A DNA stretch of 47,446 bases from positions 1-47,446 of the forward strand of contig JAAYNW010000035.1 in NCBI GenBank assembly GCA_012520655.1. Direction: 5' to 3'. The notes below the pieces were generated by a model. That model saw nothing but the letters and a program-made list of their open reading frames with translations, did no database searches and was not told where the DNA came from. How positions within the stretch are numbered: the stretch's first letter is position 1; every line of letters begins with the position of its first letter. Below, piece after piece: positions 6,390-15,531 of the stretch. The position numbers and the translations under genes were made by a program. The DNA is from Clostridiales bacterium. Lineage in GTDB: Bacteria; Bacillota; Clostridia; Lachnospirales; Lachnospiraceae.

Positions 6390-7394
6390 ATGATAGACGG
6401 TAAGAAGATACTTTTCAGCGGAATGCAGGCAACAGGAACCCTAACTCTCGGCAATTATTTAGGAGCACTTAAAAACTGGGTGACCTTGAGTGATGAGTAC
6501 GAATGCTTTTATTCCGTTGTAGATTTACATTCCATAACGGTAAGGCAAGATCCGGCGGAGCTTAGAAAAAGGGCAAGAAATTTATTGATTTTATATATTG
6601 CGGCAGGACTTGATCCTAAGAAAAACTGTATTTATTATCAATCTCATGTATCCGGACATGCAGAGCTTTCATGGATATTAAACTGCTTTACCTATATGGG
6701 AGAGTTAAGCCGTATGACGCAGTTCAAAGATAAGTCTTCCAAGCACGCAGATAATATTAATGCCGGTCTTTTTACTTATCCAGTACTTATGGCGGCAGAT
6801 ATTCTTTTATATCAAGCCGATGTGGTTCCTGTCGGAAAGGATCAACTACAGCATTTAGTGATTACAAGAGATATTGCACAGCGTTTTAATGCTATTTACG
6901 GTGATGTATTTACGGTGCCGGAGCCGTATATCGGAAAAGCCGGAGCTAAAATTATGAGCTTACAGGATCCGGCAAAGAAGATGTCGAAATCGGACGAGAA
7001 TCCTAATGCCAGCATTTATTTGATGGACGATCCGGATACGATTATCCGTAAATTTAAACGTGCGGTAACTGATTCGGAAGCGGCGATTATATACCGTGAG
7101 GAACAGCCCGGCATCAGAAATCTAATTGATATTTATTGCTCTTGTACCGGAAAGACGCCAGAGGAAACTGAAAGAGAATTCGATGGTAGGGGTTACGGAG
7201 ACTTCAAGCTTGCGGTAGGAGAATCCGTAGTGAGCGTGTTAAAACCTGTACAGGATCGTTTTCAGGAACTGATTCAGGATAAAACGTATATTGACGGCAT
7301 TATTAAGGAAAATGCTGAGAAAGCTAATTATTATGCGGGAAAGACCTTGCGCAAGGTTCAGAAAAAAATTGGTTTCCCTGAGAAAATCCGATAG
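6390..7394 (+). CDS. trpS: tryptophanyl-tRNA synthetase
   Basis: A 334-residue class I aminoacyl-tRNA synthetase that charges tRNA-Trp; the length is typical. The N-terminal 'FSGMQATGTLTLGNYLGAL' carries the HIGH-equivalent (TLGN), 'DLHSITV' follows, and the second ATP motif is 'KKMSKSDENP'. The start at 6390 is chosen because TTGGAGG (6375-6381) precedes it and the family N-terminus begins there; an upstream in-frame codon at 6315 overlaps the promoter -35 and is unlikely. The next gene follows after 24 bases and may be cotranscribed. Confidence 0.96.
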   Translation: MIDGKKILFSGMQATGTLTLGNYLGALKNWVTLSDEYECFYSVVDLHSITVRQDPAELRKRARNLLILYIAAGLDPKKNCIYYQSHVSGHAELSWILNCFTYMGELSRMTQFKDKSSKHADNINAGLFTYPVLMAADILLYQADVVPVGKDQLQHLVITRDIAQRFNAIYGDVFTVPEPYIGKAGAKIMSLQDPAKKMSKSDENPNASIYLMDDPDTIIRKFKRAVTDSEAAIIYREEQPGIRNLIDIYCSCTGKTPEETEREFDGRGYGDFKLAVGESVVSVLKPVQDRFQELIQDKTYIDGIIKENAEKANYYAGKTLRKVQKKIGFPEKIR

Positions 7395-7418
7395 AATGCA
7401 ATTATGTAAAGTGCGAAT

Positions 7419-8165
7419 ATGAATGAAAAACGTTTTGAAGAAGCAAAAAATAAAGTAATCGGCATGCGCAGAACTCGTGACGGAATCGGCACATTGCAGG
7501 AAAAGACGGTACATGCCATCCTTAAGAATTATTATGCACCGGATCCTGCAATGCATGAAGTCTCTCTTCAGAATTATGTTGCGGATATTTATACGGGAGA
7601 GGAGATTATTGAGATTCAAAATGGAAACTTTTATAAGATCCGCTCGAAGCTAGAGGCATTTCTGGAAGAATATCCGGTCACTGTAGTTTATCCCATTCCG
7701 CATACGAAATGGCTCATATGGATCGATGAAGTGACAGGGGAACTCTCCAAGAAAAGAAAAAGCCCTGTGACAGGAAATGCATATCTGGCTTTTAATGAAT
7801 TATATAGAATTAAGCCATATCTGAAAAATGCTAATTTGAAATTTTGCTTTCCGTTGATGGATGTGGAGGAATATCGGCTGTTAAACGGTTGGAGCAGCGA
7901 TAAGAAAAAAGGCTCTTGCCGTCACGACAGAATTCCGGTCGCACTTTTTGAAGAAGTTATAATCGAAAGGAAAGAAGACTATCTGCAATTTCTTCCTTAT
8001 GAACTTCCGCCGGAGTTTACTTCGGCCGATTTGGCAAAGAAAGCAAAAATTCCATTAAAGACAGCTAATCTTGTTTTGAATATTCTTCATTTTATGGAAG
8101 TTGTGAAGCGAATTGGCAAAAGCGGCCGTTTCTTTTTATACAAGATTGCGGATGACCTGGACTAA
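7419..8165 (+). CDS. uncharacterised protein, nuclease-like N-terminus plus winged-helix-like C-terminus
   Basis: A 248-residue cytosolic protein I do not recognise as a named enzyme. The N-terminal half (about 20-110) has 'GTLQEKTVHAILKNYYA', then Asp56 in 'YVADIYTG' and 'EIIEIQNG' with Glu65 and Gln67. The helix-Glu28, Asp56, Glu65-x-Gln67 order resembles a PD-(D/E)XK nuclease core with the last Lys replaced by Gln. A conserved-looking 'VVYPIPHTKWLIWID' strand follows. The C-terminal third (about 175-248) looks like a winged helix: 'EFTSADLAKKAKIPLKTANLVLNIL' reads as two helices of an HTH. A DNA-directed role is inference. It follows trpS closely with only a weak ribosome site. Confidence 0.65.
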   Translation: MNEKRFEEAKNKVIGMRRTRDGIGTLQEKTVHAILKNYYAPDPAMHEVSLQNYVADIYTGEEIIEIQNGNFYKIRSKLEAFLEEYPVTVVYPIPHTKWLIWIDEVTGELSKKRKSPVTGNAYLAFNELYRIKPYLKNANLKFCFPLMDVEEYRLLNGWSSDKKKGSCRHDRIPVALFEEVIIERKEDYLQFLPYELPPEFTSADLAKKAKIPLKTANLVLNILHFMEVVKRIGKSGRFFLYKIADDLD

Positions 8166-8185
8166 TTTGTATTATTATATTGATA

Positions 8186-8215
8186 TTGGTTTTATAAGGC
8201 AAAGTCTATTATACT
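8186..8215 (+). promoter_or_regulatory. possible miaB promoter
   Basis: TTGGTT (8186-8191), an 18-base spacer and TATACT (8210-8215), ending 54 bases before the miaB ATG. Confidence 0.4.
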
Positions 8216-8269
8216 GATGATACGATGCCGATAATACGTCAGATAGAAGAAGAGGAGTAAGAATTTTTT

Positions 8270-9676
8270 ATGACGAAACAAACAGAAACTGCTCGTCAGT
8301 TTTTCTTTATAGAAAAAGCGAAGGGGCATATAGATGAACTTGCAAAGGCGCTTGGACGTACACCTACGTGTAATGTAACGACCTTCGGCTGTCAGATGAA
8401 TGCGAGAGACTCGGAAAAGCTGGCAGGCATATTGGAACAGGTGGGTTACGAACTGATAGATTCAGAGGATGCCGACCTCGTAATTTACAATACATGTACA
8501 GTCCGCGATAATGCCAATCAACGCGTATACGGAAGATTAGGTTTTTTAAACAGTATGAAACATAAAAAGCCGCATATGAAAATTGCGCTATGCGGCTGCA
8601 TGATGCAGGAAGATGCTGTCATAGATAAAATAAAAAAAAGCTACCGATTTGTGGATTTGATATTTGGAACACATAATATTTTTAAGTTTGCCGAGCTTTT
8701 ATGTACTATGTTCGAATCCGAAGATATGGTAATCGATATCTGGAAGGATACCGATCAGATTGTGGAAGATTTGCCTGTGGAACGCAAGTATCCCTTTAAG
8801 TCAGGTATCAATATCATGTACGGCTGCAATAACTTCTGCAGTTATTGCATCGTCCCCTATGTGAGAGGGCGTGAAAGAAGCCGTAATCCCAAGGATATTA
8901 TAAGGGAGATAGAACATCTTGCTGCAGACGGTGTCGTAGAGGTCATGCTGCTCGGACAAAATGTGAATTCTTATGGGAAGAACCTGGAAGAACCAATGAG
9001 CTTTGCGGATTTACTTCGTGAAGTTGAAAAAATCGAAGGAATCGAAAGAATCCGATTTATGACCTCTCACCCGAAGGACTTGTCGGAGGATTTGATTCAG
9101 GTCATGAAAGAATCGAAGAAAATATGCCGTCACCTCCATTTGCCTCTTCAATCCGGTTCAACCCGCATATTGAAGGCGATGAACCGCTGTTATACAAAAG
9201 AGCAATATCTTGCCATTGCTGAAAAGATAAGAAAAGAGATTCCCGATATGTCTATTACTACGGATATCATCGTAGGCTTTCCGGGCGAAATGCCCGAGGA
9301 TGTGGAAGAAACTATCGATGTGGTAAAAAAGATACAGTATGACAATGCCTTTACATTTATTTATTCCAAACGTACGGGAACTCCCGCAGCAGCAATGGAG
9401 AATCAAGTGCCACAGGAAGTGGTAAAAGAAGGCTTTGACAAGCTTCTGAAGGTCGTACAAGATACGGCCAAAGAGCGTATAAAGCTTCTGCAAGGACAGA
9501 CGTTATCAGCCCTTGTAGAAGAGATAAATGAACAGGATGCTTCCCTTGTCACAGGAAGGCTTTCCAACAATACTATCGTGCACTTTCCCGGAGATGCTTC
9601 CTTGATAGGCAAGATAGTAAATGTGAGGCTGAAGGAATGTCATGGTTTTTATTATGTAGGGGAAATAGCCGACTGA
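8270..9676 (+). CDS. miaB: tRNA-2-methylthio-N6-dimethylallyladenosine synthase
   Basis: A 468-residue radical SAM methylthiotransferase that converts i6A37 to ms2i6A37 in tRNAs reading UNN codons. The N-terminal auxiliary cluster cysteines are Cys41 ('TFGCQMN'), Cys76 ('YNTCTVRD') and Cys110 ('LCGC'). The radical SAM cluster CxxxCxxC is Cys186, Cys190 and Cys193 ('YGCNNFCSYCIVPYVRGRE'). A TRAM domain closes the protein (about 400-468). The start at 8270 has GAGGAG upstream with longish spacing. Its substrate is made by MiaA, encoded about 5 kb downstream, with mutS and mutL in between, a gene order common in clostridia. Confidence 0.96.
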   Translation: MTKQTETARQFFFIEKAKGHIDELAKALGRTPTCNVTTFGCQMNARDSEKLAGILEQVGYELIDSEDADLVIYNTCTVRDNANQRVYGRLGFLNSMKHKKPHMKIALCGCMMQEDAVIDKIKKSYRFVDLIFGTHNIFKFAELLCTMFESEDMVIDIWKDTDQIVEDLPVERKYPFKSGINIMYGCNNFCSYCIVPYVRGRERSRNPKDIIREIEHLAADGVVEVMLLGQNVNSYGKNLEEPMSFADLLREVEKIEGIERIRFMTSHPKDLSEDLIQVMKESKKICRHLHLPLQSGSTRILKAMNRCYTKEQYLAIAEKIRKEIPDMSITTDIIVGFPGEMPEDVEETIDVVKKIQYDNAFTFIYSKRTGTPAAAMENQVPQEVVKEGFDKLLKVVQDTAKERIKLLQGQTLSALVEEINEQDASLVTGRLSNNTIVHFPGDASLIGKIVNVRLKECHGFYYVGEIAD

Positions 9677-9761
9677 ATTTCGGAATGTGAGAATGTATAA
9701 AATGATATATACTATCAATAGCGTTCGATTTACAAGCCCCACATTTTGTGGTATATTAAGG

Positions 9762-9788
9762 ACGGGTGTACATATGAAGTATACCCGT
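9762..9788 (+). promoter_or_regulatory. hairpin upstream of mutS
   Basis: ACGGGTGTAC (9762-9771) pairs with GTATACCCGT (9779-9788) around a 7-base loop, with one G-U pair. A short T-rich stretch follows. It could be a weak terminator after miaB or a structure in the mutS leader. Confidence 0.4.
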
Positions 9789-9822
9789 TTATTAAATGAG
9801 AGAAGAACAGGGGAGAAAAAAA

Positions 9823-12468
9823 GTGGCGGAATTAACTCCTATGATGCAGCAATATATGGAAACGAAGAAAGAATACAAAGATTGTATTCTTTTTTACAGA
9901 CTTGGCGACTTTTATGAAATGTTCTTTGAAGATGCTTTAACTGCATCGAAAGAACTGGAAATTACTTTGACCGGAAAGAACTGCGGGCAGGAGGAACGCG
10001 CACCGATGTGCGGTATTCCTTACCATGCGGTGGATGGATATTTAAACAAGCTGGTATCCAAAGGATATAAAGTAGCCATCTGCGAGCAGATAGAAGATCC
10101 GAAATTGGCTAAGGGACTTGTAAAAAGAGAGGTTGTCCGCATTGTTACGCCGGGGACAAACTTGAATATGCAGGCACTGGAAGAGACACAGAACAATTAT
10201 TTGATGTGTGTTTCGTATTTTCCGAACAAAATAGGTATTTCCATTGCCGATGCTACGACCGGCGATTATTATCTGACGGAAGTAGACGATCTGCGCAGGC
10301 TTTTGGATGAAATCAATAAATATATGCCGTCAGAAATCATATGCAACGATGCGTTTATGGTCAGCGGCGCCGATATTGACGACTTGAAAAACAGGCTCGG
10401 TGTTACTGTGTATCCGCTGGAATCTCATTATTTTGACGATGATTCTTGCAGAAAATGTCTGATGAAGCATTTTCACGTACAGGTACTGACCGGACTCGGA
10501 ATTGAAGACTTTCCCATCGGAACGATAGCAGCAGGTGCTCTATTGCAGTATCTGTATGAAACGCAGAGAACCTCCCTTAAGCATTTTACTCATTTGTATC
10601 CGTATCTCACGAATAAATATATGCTTTTGGACAGTTCTACCAGACGCAATCTGGAACTAACGGAGACTTTGAGGGAAAAGCAGAAAAGGGGTTCTCTTTT
10701 ATGGGTGCTCGATAAAACCAAAACCGCTATGGGCGCAAGAACTTTGAGAAGCTATATCGAGCAGCCTCTCATCGATTCCGAGGCTGTTACCGCTCGTCAG
10801 GATGCGATTGAGGTTCTATGCAATAACGCCGTATCAAGAGATGAAATAAGAGAATATCTGAATCCCATTTATGACTTGGAAAGACTTCTCGGCAAAGTAA
10901 GCTATAAAACTGCCAATCCGAGAGACTTGGTTGCGTTTCGCAATTCCCTTGAGATGCTTCCTCATATTAAAGCTGTTCTGCGCGATTTGGACAGTGTGTT
11001 GTTAAAGAATATTGATAAGGATATTGACGGACTGGAAGATATTTGTCTTCTCATCGAGAATTCGATTATGGACGAACCGCCTATTGCCATAAAGGAGGGA
11101 GGCATTATAAAAGAAGGCTTTGATGAGACAATTGATAATCTTCGGCATGCCAAAACGGAAGGGAAAAACTGGCTTGCGAAGTTAGAGAACGAAGACAAGG
11201 AACGTACGGGTATTAAAAACCTCCGTATTAAGTATAATAAAGTTTTCGGCTATTATTTTGAAGTAACGAATTCTTATTTAGGAATGGTGCCGGAGGATTA
11301 TATCCGTAAACAGACACTTTCCAATGCCGAAAGGTTTACGACTCCCAGGTTGAAGGAACTCGAGGATACGATTTTAAATGCAGAAGATAAATTATTCGCT
11401 TTGGAATATGATATATTTTGCAAAGTAAGGGATTCGATTGCCGGGGAAATCGAGAGAATACAGAAAACTGCAAAGGCTATAGCCGCGCTGGATGTTTTTG
11501 CCTCTCTTTCGCTGGTAGCGGAAAGAAACCAATATGTGCGGCCGAAAATAAATAAAAAAGGAATTATTAACATAAAAGACGGTCGCCATCCTGTAGTGGA
11601 AAAGATGATTGATAATGATATGTTCATCGCCAACGATACATACTTAGATAATAATAAAAATTGTATTTCTGTTATTACAGGGCCTAATATGGCAGGAAAG
11701 TCCACTTACATGAGACAGACGGCGTTGATTGTATTAATGGCACAGATTGGAAGTTTTGTACCTGCTTCGTCAGCGAATATCGGCATCGTAGACCGCATAT
11801 TTACAAGAGTAGGAGCTTCCGATGATTTGGCGAGCGGCCAGAGTACATTTATGGTAGAAATGAACGAGGTGGCGAATATTTTGAGAAATGCTACGCAAAA
11901 CAGCCTGCTCGTGCTGGATGAAATAGGCAGAGGAACCTCTACCTTTGACGGACTCAGCATTGCGTGGGCGGTGATAGAGCATATCAGCAACCGGAAGTAT
12001 CTGGGGGCAAAAACGCTTTTTGCTACGCACTATCATGAATTGACCGAATTGGAAGGAAAAATGAGTAACGTTAATAATTACTGCATTGCTGTGAAGGAAA
12101 AGGGAGATGAAATCGTCTTTCTCCGCAAAATTATAAAGGGCGGTGCGGATAAGAGTTACGGTATTCAGGTAGCAAAGCTCGCTGGCGTTCCCGATATGGT
12201 AATCGACCGCGCCAAAGAAATCGTGGAGCAGCTCAGCGACAACGATATTACTGAAAAGGTGCAGAATATTGCAGTTGATAATAAAGCGGATAAAAGAACG
12301 GTGAAGAGATATGATGAGGTGGATCTGGAACAGATATCTTTGTTCGATACGGTAAGCGATAAAGATGTGCTTCAGGAATTGAAGGAGATAGATGTCACTA
12401 CTTTAACACCGCTCGATGCGTTGAATACCTTGTACCGTTTGCAGAATAAGCTAAAAAATCGCTGGTAA
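9823..12468 (+). CDS. mutS: DNA mismatch repair protein MutS
   Basis: An 881-residue mismatch-recognition ATPase. The N-terminal mismatch-binding domain shows 'MMQQYMETKKEYKD' and the wedge motif in 'LGDFYEMFFEDA'. Connector, lever and clamp domains fill about 130-560. The ATPase has Walker A 'GPNMAGKST', 'SDDLASGQSTFMVEM', Walker B 'LVLDEIGRGTST' and 'ATHYHEL'. The C-terminal tail has a dimerisation-like 'LTPLDALNTLYRLQ'. I chose GTG 9823 because GGGGAG (9810-9815) sits 7 bases upstream; an in-frame ATG at 9796 would add nine residues but has no ribosome site. mutL follows 33 bases after the stop, so the two are surely cotranscribed. Confidence 0.96.
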   Translation: MAELTPMMQQYMETKKEYKDCILFYRLGDFYEMFFEDALTASKELEITLTGKNCGQEERAPMCGIPYHAVDGYLNKLVSKGYKVAICEQIEDPKLAKGLVKREVVRIVTPGTNLNMQALEETQNNYLMCVSYFPNKIGISIADATTGDYYLTEVDDLRRLLDEINKYMPSEIICNDAFMVSGADIDDLKNRLGVTVYPLESHYFDDDSCRKCLMKHFHVQVLTGLGIEDFPIGTIAAGALLQYLYETQRTSLKHFTHLYPYLTNKYMLLDSSTRRNLELTETLREKQKRGSLLWVLDKTKTAMGARTLRSYIEQPLIDSEAVTARQDAIEVLCNNAVSRDEIREYLNPIYDLERLLGKVSYKTANPRDLVAFRNSLEMLPHIKAVLRDLDSVLLKNIDKDIDGLEDICLLIENSIMDEPPIAIKEGGIIKEGFDETIDNLRHAKTEGKNWLAKLENEDKERTGIKNLRIKYNKVFGYYFEVTNSYLGMVPEDYIRKQTLSNAERFTTPRLKELEDTILNAEDKLFALEYDIFCKVRDSIAGEIERIQKTAKAIAALDVFASLSLVAERNQYVRPKINKKGIINIKDGRHPVVEKMIDNDMFIANDTYLDNNKNCISVITGPNMAGKSTYMRQTALIVLMAQIGSFVPASSANIGIVDRIFTRVGASDDLASGQSTFMVEMNEVANILRNATQNSLLVLDEIGRGTSTFDGLSIAWAVIEHISNRKYLGAKTLFATHYHELTELEGKMSNVNNYCIAVKEKGDEIVFLRKIIKGGADKSYGIQVAKLAGVPDMVIDRAKEIVEQLSDNDITEKVQNIAVDNKADKRTVKRYDEVDLEQISLFDTVSDKDVLQELKEIDVTTLTPLDALNTLYRLQNKLKNRW

Positions 12469-12501
12469 ATATTGTTGAAGGTTACGGAAAGGGGAGGAAT
12501 T

Positions 12502-14553
12502 ATGCCACAGATAAACTTACTTAGCAAGGACACGATAGATAAAATAGCTGCGGGCGAGGTCGTCGAACGTCCTGCAAGTGTAGTGAAAGAGCTTTTAGAA
12601 AATGCTGTCGACGCAGGGGCATCGGTTATTACTGTGGATATCAAAGAGGGAGGTATCTCATTTATCCGCGTGACGGATAACGGCGGCGGAATCGATAAAA
12701 GTGAAGTACCGAAAGCATTTCTCAGGCATGCCACAAGTAAAATAAGTACGGTGGAAGATTTAGCGCATATTGCCAGTCTCGGCTTTCGCGGAGAAGCGCT
12801 TTCCAGCATTGCCGCAGTATCCAAACTGGAATTAATTACGAAAACGAGGCAGGAACTCACTGGAATACGCTATGTGATAGAAGGTGGTTCGAAAAAAGAG
12901 TCCGAAGAAATCGGAGCTCCCGATGGGACGACGATTATCGTCAGAAACCTTTTCTTCAATACTCCTGTGCGTAAGAAGTTCTTGAAACAGCCGCAGACAG
13001 AAGGCGGTTATGTTTCCGATCTGATGGAGCACATGGCAATGTCCAATCCGAATGTATCTTTCAAATATATAAATAATGGACAGACACGCTTTCATACTTC
13101 CGGAAACGGTAGTTTGCAGGAAATCATCTATCGTATTTACGGTAAAGATATATCCTCATCCCTGCTTCCCGTGGATATCGAAGAACATGGGATACATATG
13201 TCCGGGTTCATAGGAAAGCCGGAAATCAACAGGGCAAACCGCAGCTTTGAGATATACTTTGTGAATGGCCGTTTTATAAAGAGCAATATTATTGGCAAGG
13301 CTATTGAAGAGGGATATAAGAAATATGTGATGCAACATAAATTTCCTTTTGTAGTTCTCCACTTTCAAATCAATTCTCAGGAAATGGATGTAAATGTACA
13401 TCCGACTAAAATGGAAGTTCGGTTCACAAATCAGATGAAGCTCTATGATTTTATTTCAGAAAATATCTCAAGGATCCTTCATCAAACGGAATTGATTCCC
13501 GCAGTTTTGCTGGAGGAACAGAAAAAAGAAGTTCCTGAGAAGATCCCATCGGGTACGATTCCGGAACCGTTTGAGTCAAAGCGGCTTCAGCAAGGTCAGA
13601 AGGTTTCTGATGGCCAAGAGCATGTATGGGAGCAAAACAGTTCTCAGATTCCATATCGTTCTCAAGAAGAAAATGTTGTGAAGGAAGAACTTGCTTATGA
13701 GACTGCCGGTGCAGGAAAAGAAGAATCCGAAGATGATTTTTTTGTCGAAAATCGAATTTTGCCGCAAAAAGAAGAAATAGCGGAAATGCCGGACAAAATG
13801 CAGGATGTCCTGCAAAATCAATTTGCGGGAAGAATAATAGGAACGGAAAAACGTTCAGATATACAAGAAAATGCAAAGAATCATGCAAATATCATTAAAG
13901 CGGACGAGCATATTTTTGTCGAAAAACCGACACAGCTCAATCTGTTCGAGGAGAAGATGCTGACGAAAGAAGCGCGGACGCAATACCGTATCTTGGGGCA
14001 AGTATTCGATACTTACTGGCTCGTCGCATTTTCCGATAAGCTTTTTATCATCGACCAGCATGCTGCTCATGAAAAGGTGAAATATGAGAAATTCATAAAA
14101 GAACTTGAGAAACAGCAAGTGCAATCTCAATTACTGGAACCTCCCGTTATCGTAACCTTGTCGGGCAGGGAAGAAAGTGTTATGAAAGAATATATGGATG
14201 GCTTCACGGATATGGGATTTGAAATAGAACTTTTCGGTGGGAATGAATATGCTATAAGAAGCGTACCGACGGAGTTGTACGGTTGCAGCGAAAGCAGCTT
14301 TTTTACCGAGATGCTAGATGAGTTGTCGGACAGGCCTCCGAAAGGGGCACCCTCGGTTATCAGCAAAAGAATTGCCACCATGGCGTGTAAGGCAGCTGTG
14401 AAGGGAAATATGTCTTTTAGCACGGCGGAAATGGAAACTTTAATCGATGAAATGCTTACTTTGGAGGATCCGTATCATTGCCCTCACGGAAGGCCGACTA
14501 TCATATCTATGAGTAAATATGAACTGGAAAAGAAATTTAAGAGAATTGTATAA
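12502..14553 (+). CDS. mutL: DNA mismatch repair protein MutL
   Basis: A 683-residue GHKL ATPase with an endonuclease-type C-terminus. N-terminal motifs are 'IAAGEVVERPASVVKELLENA', 'DNGGGI' and 'LGFRGEALSSIA'. A poorly conserved, Glu/Gln-rich linker runs from about 335 to 490. The C-terminal domain contains DQHA(x)2E(x)4E as 'DQHAAHEKVKYE', the metal-binding motif of nicking MutL proteins in bacteria lacking MutH, with supporting 'ACKAAVKG' and 'CPHGRP'. The ATG at 12502 is chosen from the GGGGAGG site just before it; upstream in-frame codons lack one. miaA begins 21 bases after the stop. Confidence 0.96.
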   Translation: MPQINLLSKDTIDKIAAGEVVERPASVVKELLENAVDAGASVITVDIKEGGISFIRVTDNGGGIDKSEVPKAFLRHATSKISTVEDLAHIASLGFRGEALSSIAAVSKLELITKTRQELTGIRYVIEGGSKKESEEIGAPDGTTIIVRNLFFNTPVRKKFLKQPQTEGGYVSDLMEHMAMSNPNVSFKYINNGQTRFHTSGNGSLQEIIYRIYGKDISSSLLPVDIEEHGIHMSGFIGKPEINRANRSFEIYFVNGRFIKSNIIGKAIEEGYKKYVMQHKFPFVVLHFQINSQEMDVNVHPTKMEVRFTNQMKLYDFISENISRILHQTELIPAVLLEEQKKEVPEKIPSGTIPEPFESKRLQQGQKVSDGQEHVWEQNSSQIPYRSQEENVVKEELAYETAGAGKEESEDDFFVENRILPQKEEIAEMPDKMQDVLQNQFAGRIIGTEKRSDIQENAKNHANIIKADEHIFVEKPTQLNLFEEKMLTKEARTQYRILGQVFDTYWLVAFSDKLFIIDQHAAHEKVKYEKFIKELEKQQVQSQLLEPPVIVTLSGREESVMKEYMDGFTDMGFEIELFGGNEYAIRSVPTELYGCSESSFFTEMLDELSDRPPKGAPSVISKRIATMACKAAVKGNMSFSTAEMETLIDEMLTLEDPYHCPHGRPTIISMSKYELEKKFKRIV

Positions 14554-14574
14554 TTAATAAAAAGGAAATTGCTT

Positions 14575-15531
14575 ATGACAGATGTAAAAAAGCCTCTCAT
14601 TATTTTGACAGGTCCCACTGCGGTGGGGAAAACAGCTTTATCCATCGAGTTGGCAAAAAAAGTGGGCGGAGAGATCATCTCCGCCGATTCCATGCAAGTA
14701 TACAAGCATATGGATATCGGTTCCGCGAAGATACGTCCTGAAGAAATGCAAGGAGTTCCTCACCATATGGTGGATATTCTGGAACCGGAGGAAGAATTCA
14801 ATGTTGTTCTTTTTCAAAGGCTTGTGAAAGAGTGCTTGAAGGGTATTTATGACCGGGGAAAGCTCCCCATTTTGGTTGGAGGAACCGGATTTTATATTCA
14901 GTCAATTCTTTATGATATTGATTTTACGGACAATGTAGAAAACACTGCTTATCGAAGAGAACTGGAAGCAATCGTTTCGGATAAAGGGTGTTCATTTCTT
15001 CATGAAATGCTTGAGAAAGTGGATAAAGAGGCGGCTGATTCCATTCATAAGAATAACGTGAAGAGAGTAATACGCGCTCTAGAATTCCATATGCTTACGG
15101 GAGAGAAGATATCGGAGCATAATGAAGAACAAAGGAAAAAAACATCTGCTTATAATTCCTGTTATTTTGTTTTGAATGACCTTAGAGATCTCCTCTATAA
15201 GAGAATAGATGAACGGGTAGATCTTATGATGGAGAACGGTTTGGTAGAGGAAGTGGATTATTTAAAAAACAAAGGTTGCACTAAAGATATGGTATCCATG
15301 CAAGGACTGGGGTATAAAGAAATATTAAGCTATCTGAACGGCGAAATAACCTTGGAACAGGCAGTGTATCGGATTAAAAGAGATACCAGGCACTTTGCCA
15401 AGAGACAGCTTACCTGGTTTCGCAGGGAACAGGATGTTATCTGGATAAATAAAAACGAATTTTTATATGATGATAATTCAATTCTTGATTATATACTTAT
15501 GAAATGTGAGGAGATACGAAAAAATGCCTGA
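14575..15531 (+). CDS. miaA: tRNA dimethylallyltransferase
   Basis: A 318-residue enzyme that transfers the dimethylallyl group to A37 of tRNAs, giving the substrate for MiaB. The P-loop is 'GPTAVGKTALS' near the N-terminus, followed by 'ISADSMQVYKHMDIGSAK' and 'PHHMVDI'. 'VGGTGFYIQ' and the C-terminal 'KRDTRHFAKRQLTWFRRE' are typical tRNA-contact motifs. ATG 14575 is preceded by AAAAAGGA; a TTG six bases upstream is an alternative. Its last 8 bases overlap the next gene, so the two are translationally coupled. Confidence 0.96.
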   Translation: MTDVKKPLIILTGPTAVGKTALSIELAKKVGGEIISADSMQVYKHMDIGSAKIRPEEMQGVPHHMVDILEPEEEFNVVLFQRLVKECLKGIYDRGKLPILVGGTGFYIQSILYDIDFTDNVENTAYRRELEAIVSDKGCSFLHEMLEKVDKEAADSIHKNNVKRVIRALEFHMLTGEKISEHNEEQRKKTSAYNSCYFVLNDLRDLLYKRIDERVDLMMENGLVEEVDYLKNKGCTKDMVSMQGLGYKEILSYLNGEITLEQAVYRIKRDTRHFAKRQLTWFRREQDVIWINKNEFLYDDNSILDYILMKCEEIRKNA

